From: Siphonodentalium dalli
Lineage: Eukaryota; Mollusca; Scaphopoda; Gadilida; Siphonodentaliidae
Assembly: GCA_032622095.1 (NCBI GenBank)
Contig: CP136061.1
Location: 51,347,762-51,411,761 of the forward strand
Reading direction: 5' to 3'
DNA: 64,000 bases
Position numbers and translations under genes: made by a program. Below the pieces are notes generated by a model. That model ran no database searches. It saw only the letters and a program-made list of their open reading frames with translations, and had not been told where the DNA came from. Of this stretch, positions 36,836-48,550 are shown one piece after another (the first letter of the stretch is position 1; the number at the start of each line of letters is the position of its first letter).

Positions 36836-38586
36836 AATTGTTTTCTTTTTATTCTATCGCGTTTGGAATTCCAGATGAAATTATATAGAATGGTATTTAT
36901 GGTCTTCAAAAATGCTTTATCTGGACTTGGGAGGGTTATAAATAGGTGTGTCAATTTTGGTAAGATAAGGGATTTGACAACTGTTATTCTACCTAACGGG
37001 GTCAGGAGTCTGTGTTTCCAAATTTTTGTGATCTTTTCTATATCTTCGAGTTTATAATTGTAGTTTATATTCATGTTTGTTAAATTAGTGTCGAAATGTA
37101 TCCCTAGAAAATTAAAAGTGTTTACAGTAGACAGGTTTAATTCCTTAAGAACTTGTCTTATTTTGGTATGTGACCCTATCCCTATCCATGATGATTGACA
37201 CTTTTCAGGATTTATGCGCAGACCCGATACCCGAGCAAATTCGTCCAGTGTTAAGTACGATTCGCGTAGACTATTTTCAGAACCATCAAGAATGAGCGTC
37301 GTGTCGTCCGCATATTGTGTTATTTTGTACTCTGAACCACCGAGTAATATCCCTTTAATTGTATTGTTTTGGCGTATCATCAGCGCCAAAACTTCAGCAC
37401 AGAGGAGAAAGATATACAGTGATATTGGGTCACCCTGGCGGCAGCCTCTACCTAGCATGAAGCTCTGAGAAATATGACTATTAATCAGAATAGATGAGCT
37501 GGCATTCTCATACAAAATTGATAGCCATTTCTTTACAGAATCTCCGAAATTAAAAAGGTCAAGACATTTTCTTATAAATGACCATGAAACAGTGTCAAAT
37601 GCTTTTTCAAAATCGATAAGAAGTAGTAGGCCAGATTTATTTTCTTGTTTTGTCCTGTGAATTACGTCGTATATTAGTCGGGTGTTGTCACCTATATATC
37701 TACCAGATAAAAACCCGGTTTGATCAGGGTTGATTATCGATGGGAGTACACGTTTTAGTCTGTCCGCTATACATGACGAGGCTAGTTTGTAAGATGTATT
37801 CAAAAGGGTAATCGGCCGCCAGTTTTTTAACATCTGCCTATTTCTGTTCTTTTTAGGGATCATTATTATAATTCCTTGCTTTTGTGTGATTGACAGTTCC
37901 CCCGTTGAAAATGATTCATTTAGCGACTGTGTTAAAAGGGGGCCAAAGTCAGACCAAAAGAATTTATAAAATTCACATGTGTATCCTGAAGGCCCTGGGC
38001 TTTTATTATTTTTGGTTTTCCTCAGCGCGTCTGTTAATTCTTGTAGGGTTAATGGCCCTTCAATACTTGTTGCTTGCATAGTGCTTAGTTTGGGAATTGA
38101 CCCATCGTTAAGGACAGAATGTATGTCACGATCATCCATAGACCTACTAGAGTATAAATTCAGGTAAAAGTTTCTTGCTTCTTTCATGATATCGGCTTGT
38201 TTTGTGATAGCACTACCATTTGCGGTGGTCAAACAAGTAAGAGTGTTTGAAATATAGTTACGTTTTTCTAGATTAAGAAAGTATTTTGTTGGTTTTTCAC
38301 CATCCTCTATCCATTTTGCGCGAGATCTAACCATGGATCCGCGGATTGTTTCTTTTCGCATTTTTTCGATTTCAACTTCTACTTTTTCTAAGTCATTTAT
38401 TTTTTGTTGTTTTTCTTCGGATGTATGCGATGGTTTCTCTAGGTCTGAAATAATGTTCGCTTTTTTGGATGTTAGATTTTTCTCAATTTTCGTTCGTTCT
38501 CGTTTGCGGTTTGCTGAAAAGCGTATAGTGGCGCCTCTTATATCAAGCAGCACTGCGTCGAGGAATAGTCGTTTCCAATGGAGCAT
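36808..38586 (-). pseudogene. L1/Tx1-like ORF2: reverse transcriptase
   Basis: 592 residues. An N-terminal coiled, Lys/Glu-rich linker; GEKPTKYFLNLEKRN; ALRKTKNNKSPGPSGYTCEF; IIMIPKKNRNRQMLKNWRPI; LLLIDFEKAFDTVSWSFI (motif A); GRGCRQGDPISLYIF (motif B); QYADDTTLIL (motif C, catalytic YADD at 37303-37314); then thumb and FLGIHFDT. It ends in RIKRKQLC, after which a frameshift moves the protein into the frame starting at 36835. It copies element RNA at the target nick. Confidence 0.93.
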
Positions 38587-39509
38587 TTTGTTTTACTTTC
38601 ATTTACAGTCTCATAAGAGGAGTGTGAGTATCTCATTTTATTTTCATTTATAATTCCTTTTACTAAATCAACATATTCTCTACAGTACAGAAGATAATTA
38701 TTAAATTTCCAGAAACCCGGACCAGACTTGATATTACTGAGTTTTAATTGGAGTGAAATAATAGAATGGTCTGATTTGTACCCAGGTAAAATTGCCATTC
38801 CTTCTTCCATTAGGTTAAGGAGGTCCTCAGAAATTAAAAAGTAATCTAGCCTCGCCATTTTAATAGGGGATTTCCTTCTCCATGTGTAACGTCTTTCCTG
38901 TTTGTTAAATAGTCTCCATGCGTCAACTAGCTCAAGGCTGCCTGCAAGGTCACCAACTGCATTTTTGGCATTGGGATTATTTGTATGCTTGTAGTTATAA
39001 GTATCTAGGTCTTGATTCTGAACAAGGTTCCAGTCTCCACACATGATTATTTGCGTGTTTCCAATCTGGGTAATTAATTTTTTCAAGTTTGCGTAAAAGG
39101 CTGGATTATCTTCATTTGGTCCATACAAGTTCACCAAACTTAAACGAATATTTTCTATAGTTATGTCTAGTATAATAAAATTCCCATTAGTATCTCTATG
39201 TGTTTCGTGAATAATATATTCGAAGTTGTTTCTAAATAAAATAGCTACACCCCTAGCCTGGGAAGTGTATGATGCCATTATCGCTTTAAATCCCCATTCT
39301 GCTTCAATGCATCTTTCCATGTGTTTTGTGAAGTGTGTGTCTTGCAAACAATATATCGATCCACCAAGGTTACGAATGTGATTAAATACGTCGCGGCGTT
39401 TCTCGGTTTGGTTAAGTCCACGGCAGTTCAGAGACAACACTTTAATATTACTCATCGATAAGATATGCGGACGCCCTAGCTGCCGAACAAGAAGAATATA
39501 CTGATACAA
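38538..39509 (-). pseudogene. L1/Tx1-like ORF2: APE endonuclease domain
   Basis: After about 20 residues comes MSNIKVLSLNCRGLNQTEKR (the likely true start is this Met), then CLQDTHF at the metal site (Asp where Glu is usual), NLYGPNEDNPAFY, CGDWNLVQN, MARLDYFLIS and SDHSIISLQL. All the catalytic blocks are there, so apart from the Glu-to-Asp change it looks functional. The last 20 or so residues (ESKTKCSIGND...) are out of frame; the correct protein continues in the next frame at about 38590. Confidence 0.9.
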
Positions 39510-39510
39510 T

Positions 39511-41136
39511 ACTCATTATATGATGAAGAAATATAGGACATTTGGTTTCAAAGCAAGTGGTATACATATTGCATTCGTCAACATTCACACAGAAGACAGG
39601 AACAGAAAATACAGTGAAAGAAAAGATGAACAAAAAGTACAACAAAGATACATGCATTCCGGCTGACGGTTGCCTCGCAGGGCAGCACCAACCACCCAAC
39701 AGCGGCTGGCATTGTAAACATATGTCACATTGCAATGTCCATATATATTTATGTGTCGGTTATCATTGCTTATCAGTGAGTGTGACATACTTTGAATGCA
39801 GGAAGTAAATGAAAAAAAGCTAATCATATTATAGTCAAGTTCTAATATCTCACACGCTTAAAATAATAATTCTGAGTCAAGGTATCGTTGCGAGATTAAT
39901 CTACTTGTCGGCAGGTATTTGTGAAATTACATTTTACAAACAATTTGGAAAAGTTTAGCAAAATGGAATAAGCGAATATCTAAGTAATTGTAAAATATAA
40001 TATAAAGTACAATGTATTGGTGAGATGTTCATGAGCTTATATATATAAATGTTATACAATTATATATTATATATATTGCGCATATGGGTGTAACGACAAA
40101 ATAAATCATAACACAAATTATTGATAATTTGAATATTTTAGACAATTTGAAAGCAATATCATTCTATGGTATATTGTCTGTATGTAAATGGCTAACGAAT
40201 ATTGAAGTTAATTTTAAAAAGGGGGTGCAGTGTCACAGTCACCCCTGCTAAAATATAAAATATATAATCTATTTTGGGACTGTGTAAATCGATCGATATT
40301 CCGCGCATTCCGATGTAGATTGGCAGGTGTAAAGCATGCTATTAGTTGTCAGTTGATTGGCCAATCTAGGTCGGAGCTGATTGAAGAGCCGACGGTCGAC
40401 AAAGACTTGACCTATATTTATACACGCGAGTGTTTTCCAGTTTGCTTCTAACTTCGTGTATTTGTGGTAACAATTTCTCTATCTCAATGTTTAAATTTAT
40501 TTACTATTCGGTCGAATGTAGTGTGCTTGCAGTTCTTTGGATATGTCGGATTAATATTCATTTTGAAAGATGATAAAGGATTAACAAATACTTGTAAATA
40601 AATTTCTAAGATATCAAATTGGGACACAGGATTACCTTCGTATGTGCTTCCATCTGTTCAACGTGATTTCATATGTGGGAGGTAAGCTGAATAAAATGTA
40701 ACAGTATTTTAAGTCACCATCTCCTGGGCGTGCCGACATCAGGTGTTTTAGGGTATCAACGATCAACGTGTGACAGTGAAAAGCGAGCATTATAACCAAA
40801 CAAATAGTTTATAGACATATTTATCTGTTTGAGACTTTCTATATTCACTGAGAAGAGGACATAATTTCGCTGAGGCGAAAGTTAGTATTTGAGTTTCTAG
40901 CAAATTGTTGACCTTTTACCTGCTATCAGCACACCAAGCAGACCATGACTATGAACGTAGTATGCCACTGCTGGGTTTGGGGGGGGGGGTGTAATGGAGA
41001 TTATGTGGTTTTATGCATAATTGGATAGTCGGTTATCAGAAGTGATATAACAGTAATACAATTCAAAAAGTAAGAACAAAAACAAAAAAAACAAGCACAC
41101 ATAAATTACATGTTAGGGACTTATCGTGTCCTCAGT
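39511..41136. other. Region upstream of L1-like ORF2; AT-rich
   Basis: May include 5' sequence of the L1-like element. The frames 39448-39735 and 39542-39808 overlap on opposite strands and show no domain. It holds a very AT-rich block at 39990-40160 and a run of 11 G near 40979-40989. Confidence 0.45.
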
Positions 41137-41243
41137 CACAGGCTTTGGTAGTTTTATATACCTTTTTTCATGAAAATTTTATCCTATTTCACTCATAAAG
41201 TAAAATAGGACAAAATTTTCATGAAAACTACCGAAGCCTGTGC
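41137..41243. repeat. Palindrome with 12-base arm insertion
   Basis: CACAGGCTT.GGTAGTTTT and CATGAAAATTTT.TCCTATTT appear in the left arm and, inverted, in the right arm. The left arm has about 12 extra bases (ATATACCTTTTT) relative to the right. It lies between the LINE ORF2 and the ORF1-like frame. Confidence 0.85.
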
Positions 41244-41271
41244 CTCAGTCAATTGCAAACTTTCATTTGGA

Positions 41272-41781
41272 TTAAACACCAATTAGGGTGTTGAGTTCTT
41301 CTTCCGTTCGGAATTTCTCAATGTTTCCATTTGTGAGTTTAGCATACAGTTTGCCATTAGTTAGCCATGAGTTTTGAACACGATTTGCCTTATATGCCTT
41401 TGCCAACATATGAGCGTTCAGTTGTGTTGCGTCCTCAACAATTGATATTCCTGAGCGTTTCAGCTGGCTTCGGGCGTCGATAATGTCATATTTGGTGAAC
41501 CTGTTAGTAAATTTAACAATTATGGCACGGGTTTTCACTTTAGGCTGTTGATTGGCGTTTTGTTGAATGTCTGTTATATTGTCCTCATTTAACCTCTTCT
41601 TGCCTATTCTGTGACACATGTCGATTTCCCATGGTTCCAGATCAATTTTAAGGCGGGTTTTGAACAGGTTTAGGGTCTTAACTCTGCAGTATACATGAAA
41701 GTTAGCACGCAATGTTTGGACCTTCGCATAATTGTAAACGCAGTGCATTGAAATCCTGTTCAAAATACGTATACCATGCAA
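41272..41781 (-). pseudogene. LINE ORF1-like protein (RRM-type, L1 'transposase 22'-like)
   Basis: 169 residues. WEIDMCHRIGKK, then TRAIIVKFTNRFTKYDIIDA, RSGISIVEDATQLNAHMLAKA, NSWLTNGKLYAKLTNGNI and a final EELNTLI. This order (HR.GK, R.IIVRF, I.EDLT, W...GKI..K) is the RRM-plus-C-terminal pattern of L1/CR1-type ORF1 nucleic-acid chaperones. The N-terminal coiled coil and any zinc knuckle are absent or unread, and the first Met may not be original. It could be ORF1 of the L1-like element downstream, separated by an insertion, or a remnant of another LINE. Confidence 0.75.
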
Positions 41782-41829
41782 TTATAAATTTAAATTTTAG
41801 GCCTTTGGGACATTGTTCCGGTGCGGTAC

Positions 41830-42680
41830 GTAGCCTATATGATTCAATATTTCTGAAACATGGGTGGGATCTTTAAAAAGTAGCACCGCTTGATCTTCTA
41901 TTGTTCATTTGACGACGTGCAACAAAACACGCACCTGGCGTCCAATTGAGGGTACGCCCTCTCAAAGAGAATTGACTCATCTGAAAGGTAGCACACTGTT
42001 TTCGAAGACGCGCATACAGGTGTAGCACGGCGAATGTTCGTAATATCGACATAAAATCGAAGTTACAAATTATATAGACTAAATTATTTATGCAACGTAT
42101 GGCAGGAGCTTCAAAATTCGCATCGATTCTCTCAGATATTCGTTTGACGATGTGTTACAAAAACCGCTGTCGGTGTACACGAGAGTATTGGGGGTAAACT
42201 GAGCTAGTCATAACAACATACGGTGAGTTCATAACCCGAATTGTACCACACAGTTTGTGTACACCCCCGTACAGATGCAGCAAAGAGAATTTTCGAAATA
42301 TCGACATAAAATATAATTGACTAATTATGAAGGGAAAGTGGTTCAATATTTGTGGAAGGTAAATCGGGAGCTTCAAATTTCACAACGACAACGTCTCCTA
42401 TTATTACTTTGGCGAAGTGCTACAAGCGCATGGTTGCATACGGGGGTATACTGAAGAGTTTCGTAAAAACACACCACAGACACACCCACTGCGTATATGG
42501 CACAGCCTTGAGTCGTTCTTTGTCTGAGAGTTCTTTAGTAATTACTGAAAAAAATACATATGCACCACGTTTGACGATGTGTTATAATATGTTGCATGTG
42601 ACGTCATATAATGTAAATATTGTAGCATAAATGATGTAGCACGGCGAAAAGGTGGTACATACGCCGAGCAGTGCCACAAC
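41830..42680. repeat. Degenerate ~240-270-bp tandem repeat
   Basis: About three units. TTTGACGA.GTG.TAC-type words occur near 41907, 42143, 42407 and 42569; TCGACATAAAAT near 42048 and 42300; GGAGCTTCAAA near 42108 and 42368; GTAGCACGGCGAA near 42014 and 42634. No coding. Confidence 0.65.
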
Positions 42681-42779
42681 CGTGGATTGGTGTCTACATG
42701 ACTGCATGGAGGTTAGCCACTCACATCTGCTCTCGCCCTGTGTGACATTGAGTTAAGTGTTTTTTGTATTTTATTTCAG

Positions 42780-43025
42780 GCTATCGCCTTAGCAATTTCA
42801 CGATAGACGTGTCTATCGCATATGGGAACGGAGGGGGTTTGTTCAATGACCAGTGTTACTACTACCCCGGGAGTATTCCCGACGGAGCCACATTAGATCT
42901 GCCTTGTATCGGAGACGCCATCGGCCGATATGTGAAGGTGCAAAAGATTGGACAAACAGACACAGCAGCTCTCACCTTGTGTGAGGTGGAATTGTACGGC
43001 GCACCATGCCCCGACTACACTCCAG
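42780..43025 (+). CDS. F-type lectin C-terminal half-domain exon, copy 2
   Basis: A 246-bp phase-1 exon between TTTTATTTCAG and a GTGAGC donor, the same length as copy 1. It encodes YRLSNFTIDVSI, GNGGGLFNDQCYYYPGS, GRYVKVQKIG and LTLCEVELYG, then APCPDYTP. It pairs in phase with the N-half exon at 16664, completing the R-x-x-x4-R part of the fucose-binding pattern. It is intact. Direct duplicate of the exon at 9839 within a ~2.7-3.1-kb repeated block. Confidence 0.88.
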
Positions 43026-44149
43026 GTGAGCGTATAAGCAACGAATCGCATGGTAGCATACATGACGTGGCGACAGGAGTGTGTTCGCAAAATGTCATTC
43101 CAGAAAAAATAATAGTTGCAAATTTCAGACCGATGTAGGTTGAACTTTATTTTCCAATCATGGTATAGTTTAAAATGTGTTTATTATTTCTTATTGTTGG
43201 TAATTGTTTGGACTGAGATGGACTTGAGTTGTATATTGCTCAACATGGGTAATTAGAGTTAGAAAGTATGTGGTGTCAGTTGGAAAATTTGATCCAATCA
43301 GGGTGTGGTGCACATTTTATTCACCGGACGTGACAGCACTAACCTGTCTTCGTTTATATTCTACAATAATTTGTACCCAAAAGGAACGGTTACTTATGTT
43401 TTATTGGGATTCAAAATTGCGAGTTGGGTAATTTATTTCTTGGTTTGTTTATATTATTCATGTTTGATTATGATTACGATCGACATAATTACCACGATCT
43501 TACGATTAGGTTCGTTTATATAGACGTAACCTTGTATGCTGAGTGTAATTAACCATAATCATCCCACGAAATAACGTCTCTGGTGGATATGTATAATTAT
43601 GGGTGGTTGGGTCCCTGTGTTGTTGGAGGGACCTGGGAATTGGTTTATGTGTGGCCGGGATCTCTGTGTTGTGGAATGTGAAATGGAAATAATTAGTTGT
43701 TTGTAACCAGTGGTCGATCCATCGACGGAGCGAACATTATCGTGCAGTTTATCGAATGCCGCTCCTTGAATAAACTGGCTGCTAAACATCTGGTTACGAA
43801 AGAAGTTCAGGTTACCACGAATAGGGCATCTGTATCAATTAGGGCAATGGCCAGCAGAATGCGTGAATTTGTCATACAACACCAGTTACTATCTATACTA
43901 CTTTTCGGAATTAAAACTAAATATTTTTGTGAAAATAATACAATTGCTTACTGAATAGGTATTAATATGTAAGCTGTATTCTGCGGTTGATTGTGTAATG
44001 TTCGAGCCCGCTTATTTGCGCGGTTCCTTGTCCAAACCCTGCGAAACTCCGAACACTTAGTAACCTGACCATGTTTGCTCTAATTACCTCACTCATGTTA
44101 CCAAAAGTATGCATTCATTGGGGCATACTAATACACGTGTTTATTGTAG
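43026..44149 (+). other. Intron between lectin and PAN exons, copy 2
   Basis: GTGAGC donor, TTTATTGTAG acceptor. Alignable with the copy-1 intron, but with only one or two units of the minisatellite (about 43590-43680). No further exon seen. Confidence 0.7.
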
Positions 44150-44357
44150 GACGATACCACACGACCAGAAACATGAAGTCGATAGACCATCCAATCCAGA
44201 CACGTGTTGCTAGGAGTGAGCTGCAATGTGCGCACAAGAGAGTCCAGCATGCAAGTCTTTCAACTACAACCAAGTGACATCTGAGTGTGAACGTCTGCCA
44301 ACCTTCAATAACACAGTGGTGGCTGATGGGTGGGCTTACCACCAACCATGCTGGTAA
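44150..44357 (+). pseudogene. PAN/apple exon copy 2, frameshifted by 10-bp deletion
   Basis: Matches the exon at 11634 base for base in most places, including the acceptor and the final CCATGCTGGTAA, but is 208 rather than 218 bp long. The missing 10 bases fall after CAATGTGCGC (about 44230), where copy 1 encodes the RMCTQD segment. The shift removes the second cysteine, and the frame then reaches a TGA near 44275. Unless splicing avoids it, the product would lose most of the PAN domain. Confidence 0.85.
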
Positions 44358-44639
44358 ATCAAAGTGATATCTGACAGAAAAGAAAGCATTCAGTGGTAGC
44401 TAGTGAAGACACTCGCAACAAACCATGGCTGAATTGGTCAATACCATCATTTTGTGATAGAGTTACACAGGCCCCGAATTGTGGTTACGTAATCCAGGTT
44501 GGGGTAAAAAGCGACATGGTTACTCAGATTAATCAAGTCTATCACAATTTATCTCAACTCAATCCAATGGTTGGGAACCTTGTTACAATTATCACACTTA
44601 TTAGATTGACCAACACAACCAACTGATGTGAACCAAAAT

Positions 44640-45745
44640 GATGTTTGACAATAAAATATACGAGCAACTGAATCACTTAGTCCAGTTTTCTCTGACCAAT
44701 GGGTCAGCCCCGACATTGAAAGCCAACAAATCAAAAACATATGTGAACGAACGAATGTGATGTCTGACGATGAAATAAAGACAAAGGAACCTGTAATATT
44801 TAGTTTGGTTTCCTATGAACAATAGGTTAGCACCAAGTCTACGTGCAACAAACGGCATAGACAAATCGATATGAACCACATTGATGGATGACAATACAAT
44901 GATCACAAGGCCTCTTCAAATTCTTCGTCTAGTTTCATATGAACAATGAGTTAACACCAACAGTATATACAACCAAAGTCATAGACATATCGACGTGACC
45001 CAAACTGTTGTATGACAATACAATGATCACAAGGGCACTTCAATTTCTTAGTCAAGTTTCCTCTGAACAATGGGTTAGCACCAACACTATACTTCAATTT
45101 CTTCGTCTGACCTCTGAACAATGAGAGACCACCACCACTAAATACAATCAACGTCATAGACATCTCGATGTGACACAACACTGATTTATGTCAATGCAGT
45201 GATCACAAGGGCACTTCAATTTCTTAGTCAAGTTTCCTCTGAACAATGGGCTAGCACTATATAGAACCAACGTCATAAATAGATCGATGGAAACCAAACT
45301 GATGTCTGACGATACAATAATCACGAGGAAATGAATCGTTTATTTGTTAAGTCAACATCGAAGTTGCAACATACCACAACGTATATACGTCTATACACAT
45401 AATACATAACATGAATTTAAATCAATAAAGTCTTGAGTTCCTTAGTCCAGTTTCCTCTGAACAATAGGTTAGCACCAATACTATACAACCTAGTCGTAGA
45501 CAGATCGACCAGAAACCAAACTTATTCACTACACAATCATAGCTGAAGCTGGTCTTATACTATAGTATCGACCCAAATTGATGCTTGATTGTAAGATGAA
45601 AACCGTTCTCGACATAATCGCAGCTGATGCTGGTCGTGTGCTATACTGATGATCCAAACTGATGATTGGTATTACGCAATACAATAAACAAGAGAAACTA
45701 AATAACTAAACCTGTTTTTTCTCTGATCAATGGGTTAGTTTTGGT
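44640..45745. repeat. ~120-bp tandem repeat 3' of PAN exon, copy 2
   Basis: The same unit as at 12150-12885 (CTCTGAACAATG.GTTAGCACCA, CGTCATAGACAT, GATCACAAGG), with 7-8 diverged units. Clear identity with copy 1 ends near 45390; weaker units continue to about 45745. Confidence 0.8.
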
Positions 45746-46257
45746 TTGGCTTGTTATAGTGTGTAGCCGTTTCAGGATATTATGAGGGCATATGAAATTC
45801 CACATAAACATCCTTTCTTTCTTGGTTTATGTTTTATGCCATTATATCAAACTGGATGTCGTACCTGGTAATTTAAGACGGGATTACGAACATAACGCCA
45901 GCTCCCTGGACTGGCAAATACAAACCAGTATAATGGGTCGACTGGTAACCGAAATGTGATACTTCGGTTATATATGGGTACACACAAATATTTAGGATAG
46001 TAGAATGTCTGAATAATCATCCAATATGTAAATGTTTATAGAAACAATCATGGTAAAAGTATAAGACATACATACAGTATTTATACATCCTCCAATATTT
46101 CGGGTTTGGTTTTCAAACGAAATATGTGCGACAGATTGTTTCGCGCTAACATCGCAGATGGCTACGTATCGCGGCACTTCCGATTCTCGTACGCAAAAGT
46201 CTAAAACGCACATAGTGAATGCCGTACCACATCAGGGACACCTCTCGTCCTCAACTT
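45746..46257. other. No gene recognised
   Basis: Non-coding flank between the tandem repeat and the dispersed repeat. Confidence 0.5.
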
Positions 46258-46640
46258 AAAAACATATTATGGACTTGTCCGGGTGCGTGGAATTGATAAG
46301 TTAATACTTATGCGATATGGCAACCTGGGGAATGTAGCATTCTACTAACGTCGCCGAAAAAATCAAAGAAATCGACCATACCACTCCATAGAAAACACCG
46401 TCGGAACTACGCTCAATTGTAAATATTTACATCTCAATTCGGGACGCAACTTTTGGCGATAAACTAACAGAATTGATTTCGACATAAAGTCATTGCATTT
46501 AATTAATATATGAAAAATGACGGTGTGTGTCGTCAATTCGGGTTAATATTCGCAAAAAATAACTACTTTGTGCAAGATTATTCTCAATTTATTTTTGATC
46601 ACCCTACCGGAGTGTTTCACATCACTTTAACAACATCATA
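46258..46640 (-). repeat. Dispersed ~380-bp repeat family, copy A (reverse)
   Basis: On the minus strand it runs from GTGAAACACTCCGGTAGGG (about 46620) through TTGCGTCCCGAATTGAG and TTCTATGGAGTGGTATGGTC to GCACCCGGACAAGTCCATAA (about 46265). Copies B (54133-54365 plus 56505-56670) and C (59068-59388) match in the same order. Non-coding. Confidence 0.85.
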
Positions 46641-46999
46641 AACAGAGAGAATATTAAAATTTAACATAGTTTTGTTCTTATAGCGACTTATACGATTTGA
46701 TGTAACACATACCATAGCGTAGATCTTGAAGATAACATGCTATGCACACGAAATGTATGATTGGCTTAGGGCACTTTAAGCATACAATCTTTCTATATTT
46801 TAACATTCTTTCTGCCTATTATCACGGTTTCTACTAATGTGCATATTTTAGAGCATTGTCCACCGCGAACGCTACCCATTAAATTAAATTAAATTATTTA
46901 ATTTTCATTTATGGACCAGCGATGCTGAGAGAGCCTAGTTTGTCGGTCGGTGATCAGTGTTATTTTTTGAATATTCACTTGAATTATCTATTACAGTTA

Positions 47000-48547
47000 G
47001 GCCCGTTCCAAACGACGGATTTTTGTCGACTCGAATCTAATACCAGACCCACAATTGTATTAAATGCGTCAAAAATGCGACGTTTGAAACAATTAGATCC
47101 GTGTCAGACGCATCACAGACGAATCTCCGTCCAATTCAGACGAATCTTCGTCGGTGATGCGTCTGAAATCCGTCTTGGTTTCAAACGACGGATTTTTGAC
47201 GACTCGAATCTAATACATGTGACGAGAAGAGCCGAAAGTTGCCGAAGAACGAATGCAAATGATATGATAATGATATGATTTAACGGGGTGGAAAATATGA
47301 TATAACGGAGTGGAAAATCGATGAAATACCCACATGACGTCATTTGTGGCACGCTCTCGTTGTCATAAAGAAAGATATATCTATAAGCATTGCTTGGGTA
47401 ACATTGTGCAAATTGTAATTATTTTTGGTAGTTTGATTCCCCAATGAACATGGCATGTCACTGACTCACATATTATAATGGATATAGTATCAATGATTTA
47501 TAATAATCCATATATACCGGTATAAGGGGTAGGGGTTGTAGCAACTGATTTATAATAATTCATATAGACCGATATTCCTTATTGTAAGGAATAGGGGTGG
47601 TAGTCTCTGATGTATAATAATTAATATTTACCGGTATTACTTATTATAAGGGGCAGAGGTGGTACTACTGATTTATAACCATTCATATATACCGATATTA
47701 CTTAGTATAAGGGGCAGAGTGGTAGCCTATGATTTATAATAATTTATATATACCGGTATTCCTTATTATAAGGGGTAGGGGTGGTAGCCTCAGATTTATA
47801 ATAATTCATATAAACCGGTATTACTTATTATGAGTGGTAGGGATGGTAGCCTATGATTTATAATAATTCATAGATACCTGTATTCCTTATTATAAAGGAT
47901 ATATAGTTGGTAGCCTATGATTTATAATATATTATTAATATATTCCGGTATTCCTCATTATAAGGGGTAGGGGTGGTACCACTGATCTTATTTATAATAA
48001 TTCATATATACCGGCATTACTTAGTATGAGGGGTATAGGGGTGGTAACCTCTTATTTATAATAATTCATATATTCCTGTATTCCTTATTATAAGGGTAGG
48101 GGTGGTAGTCTCTGATTTATAATAATTCTTGTATACCTGTATTTACATGCATGGTATATACATATATGGCAATTGGTTGCACGATCTAACATTTATTTGT
48201 AGCGCCTATTATATTATATTATATTATATAACTATATTTACTATATACATCCTCATATACATATGCACATATATTCGCGCTGCAATCGCGCATATATTTT
48301 ATACATAATTTATACTGTATTTTAGTATATATATGTATAATATACCGGTATATATAGGCCTCTATATCTACGCGTGACCATTTTATGAAGGTAACATGGA
48401 GTGCACCTTTAAATAAATCGACCGATGTATTAGATTCGACGCGACAAAGATGCGTCCGTCTGAAACAAAATTGACCGCAGACACATCACCGATGGATTTA
48501 ATACAATTAGATTCGAGTCGACAAAAATCCGTCGTTTGGAACGGGCC
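47000..48547. mobile_element. PIF/Harbinger-like non-autonomous element, TTA target duplication
   Basis: Termini GGCCCGTTCCAAACGACGGA and its complement, ~44-bp inverted repeats (47000-47043 and 48504-48547), flanked on each side by TTA (46997-46999 and 48548-48550). A 3-bp TWA duplication and GGCC-type ends fit PIF/Harbinger. The subterminal word GACGGATTTTTG with CGACTCGAATCTAA recurs at about 47186. No transposase; the interior is mainly a tandem array. Confidence 0.85.
47460..48140. repeat. ~65-70-bp minisatellite inside the Harbinger-like element
   Basis: About ten units contain GATTTATAATAATTCATATA, TACCGGTATT, CTTATTATAAGGGG and TAGGGGTGGTAGCC. The array is confined to the element interior. 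Confidence 0.9.
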
Positions 48548-48550
48548 TTA

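Larger units (their letters stand above)
35291..39510 (-). mobile_element. L1/Tx1-like LINE, nearly full ORF2 with two frameshifts
   Basis: Minus-strand order: APE endonuclease (39509-38538), reverse transcriptase (38586-36808), C-terminal domain (36835-35669), then about 380 bases of AT-rich 3' sequence. Each boundary shows a single small frameshift; otherwise the ORF2 of about 1280 codons is open. This is the youngest-looking LINE in the window. ORF1 is not adjacent; an ORF1-like frame on the same strand starts 1.76 kb upstream. Confidence 0.88.

Noticed and set aside
36426-38653. Plus-strand frames within the L1-like ORF2
   Set aside because: Antisense shadows of the reverse transcriptase; no domain of their own.
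46922-47278. 118-codon frame at the start of the Harbinger-like element
   Set aside because: Encoded largely by the terminal and subterminal repeats; not a transposase.
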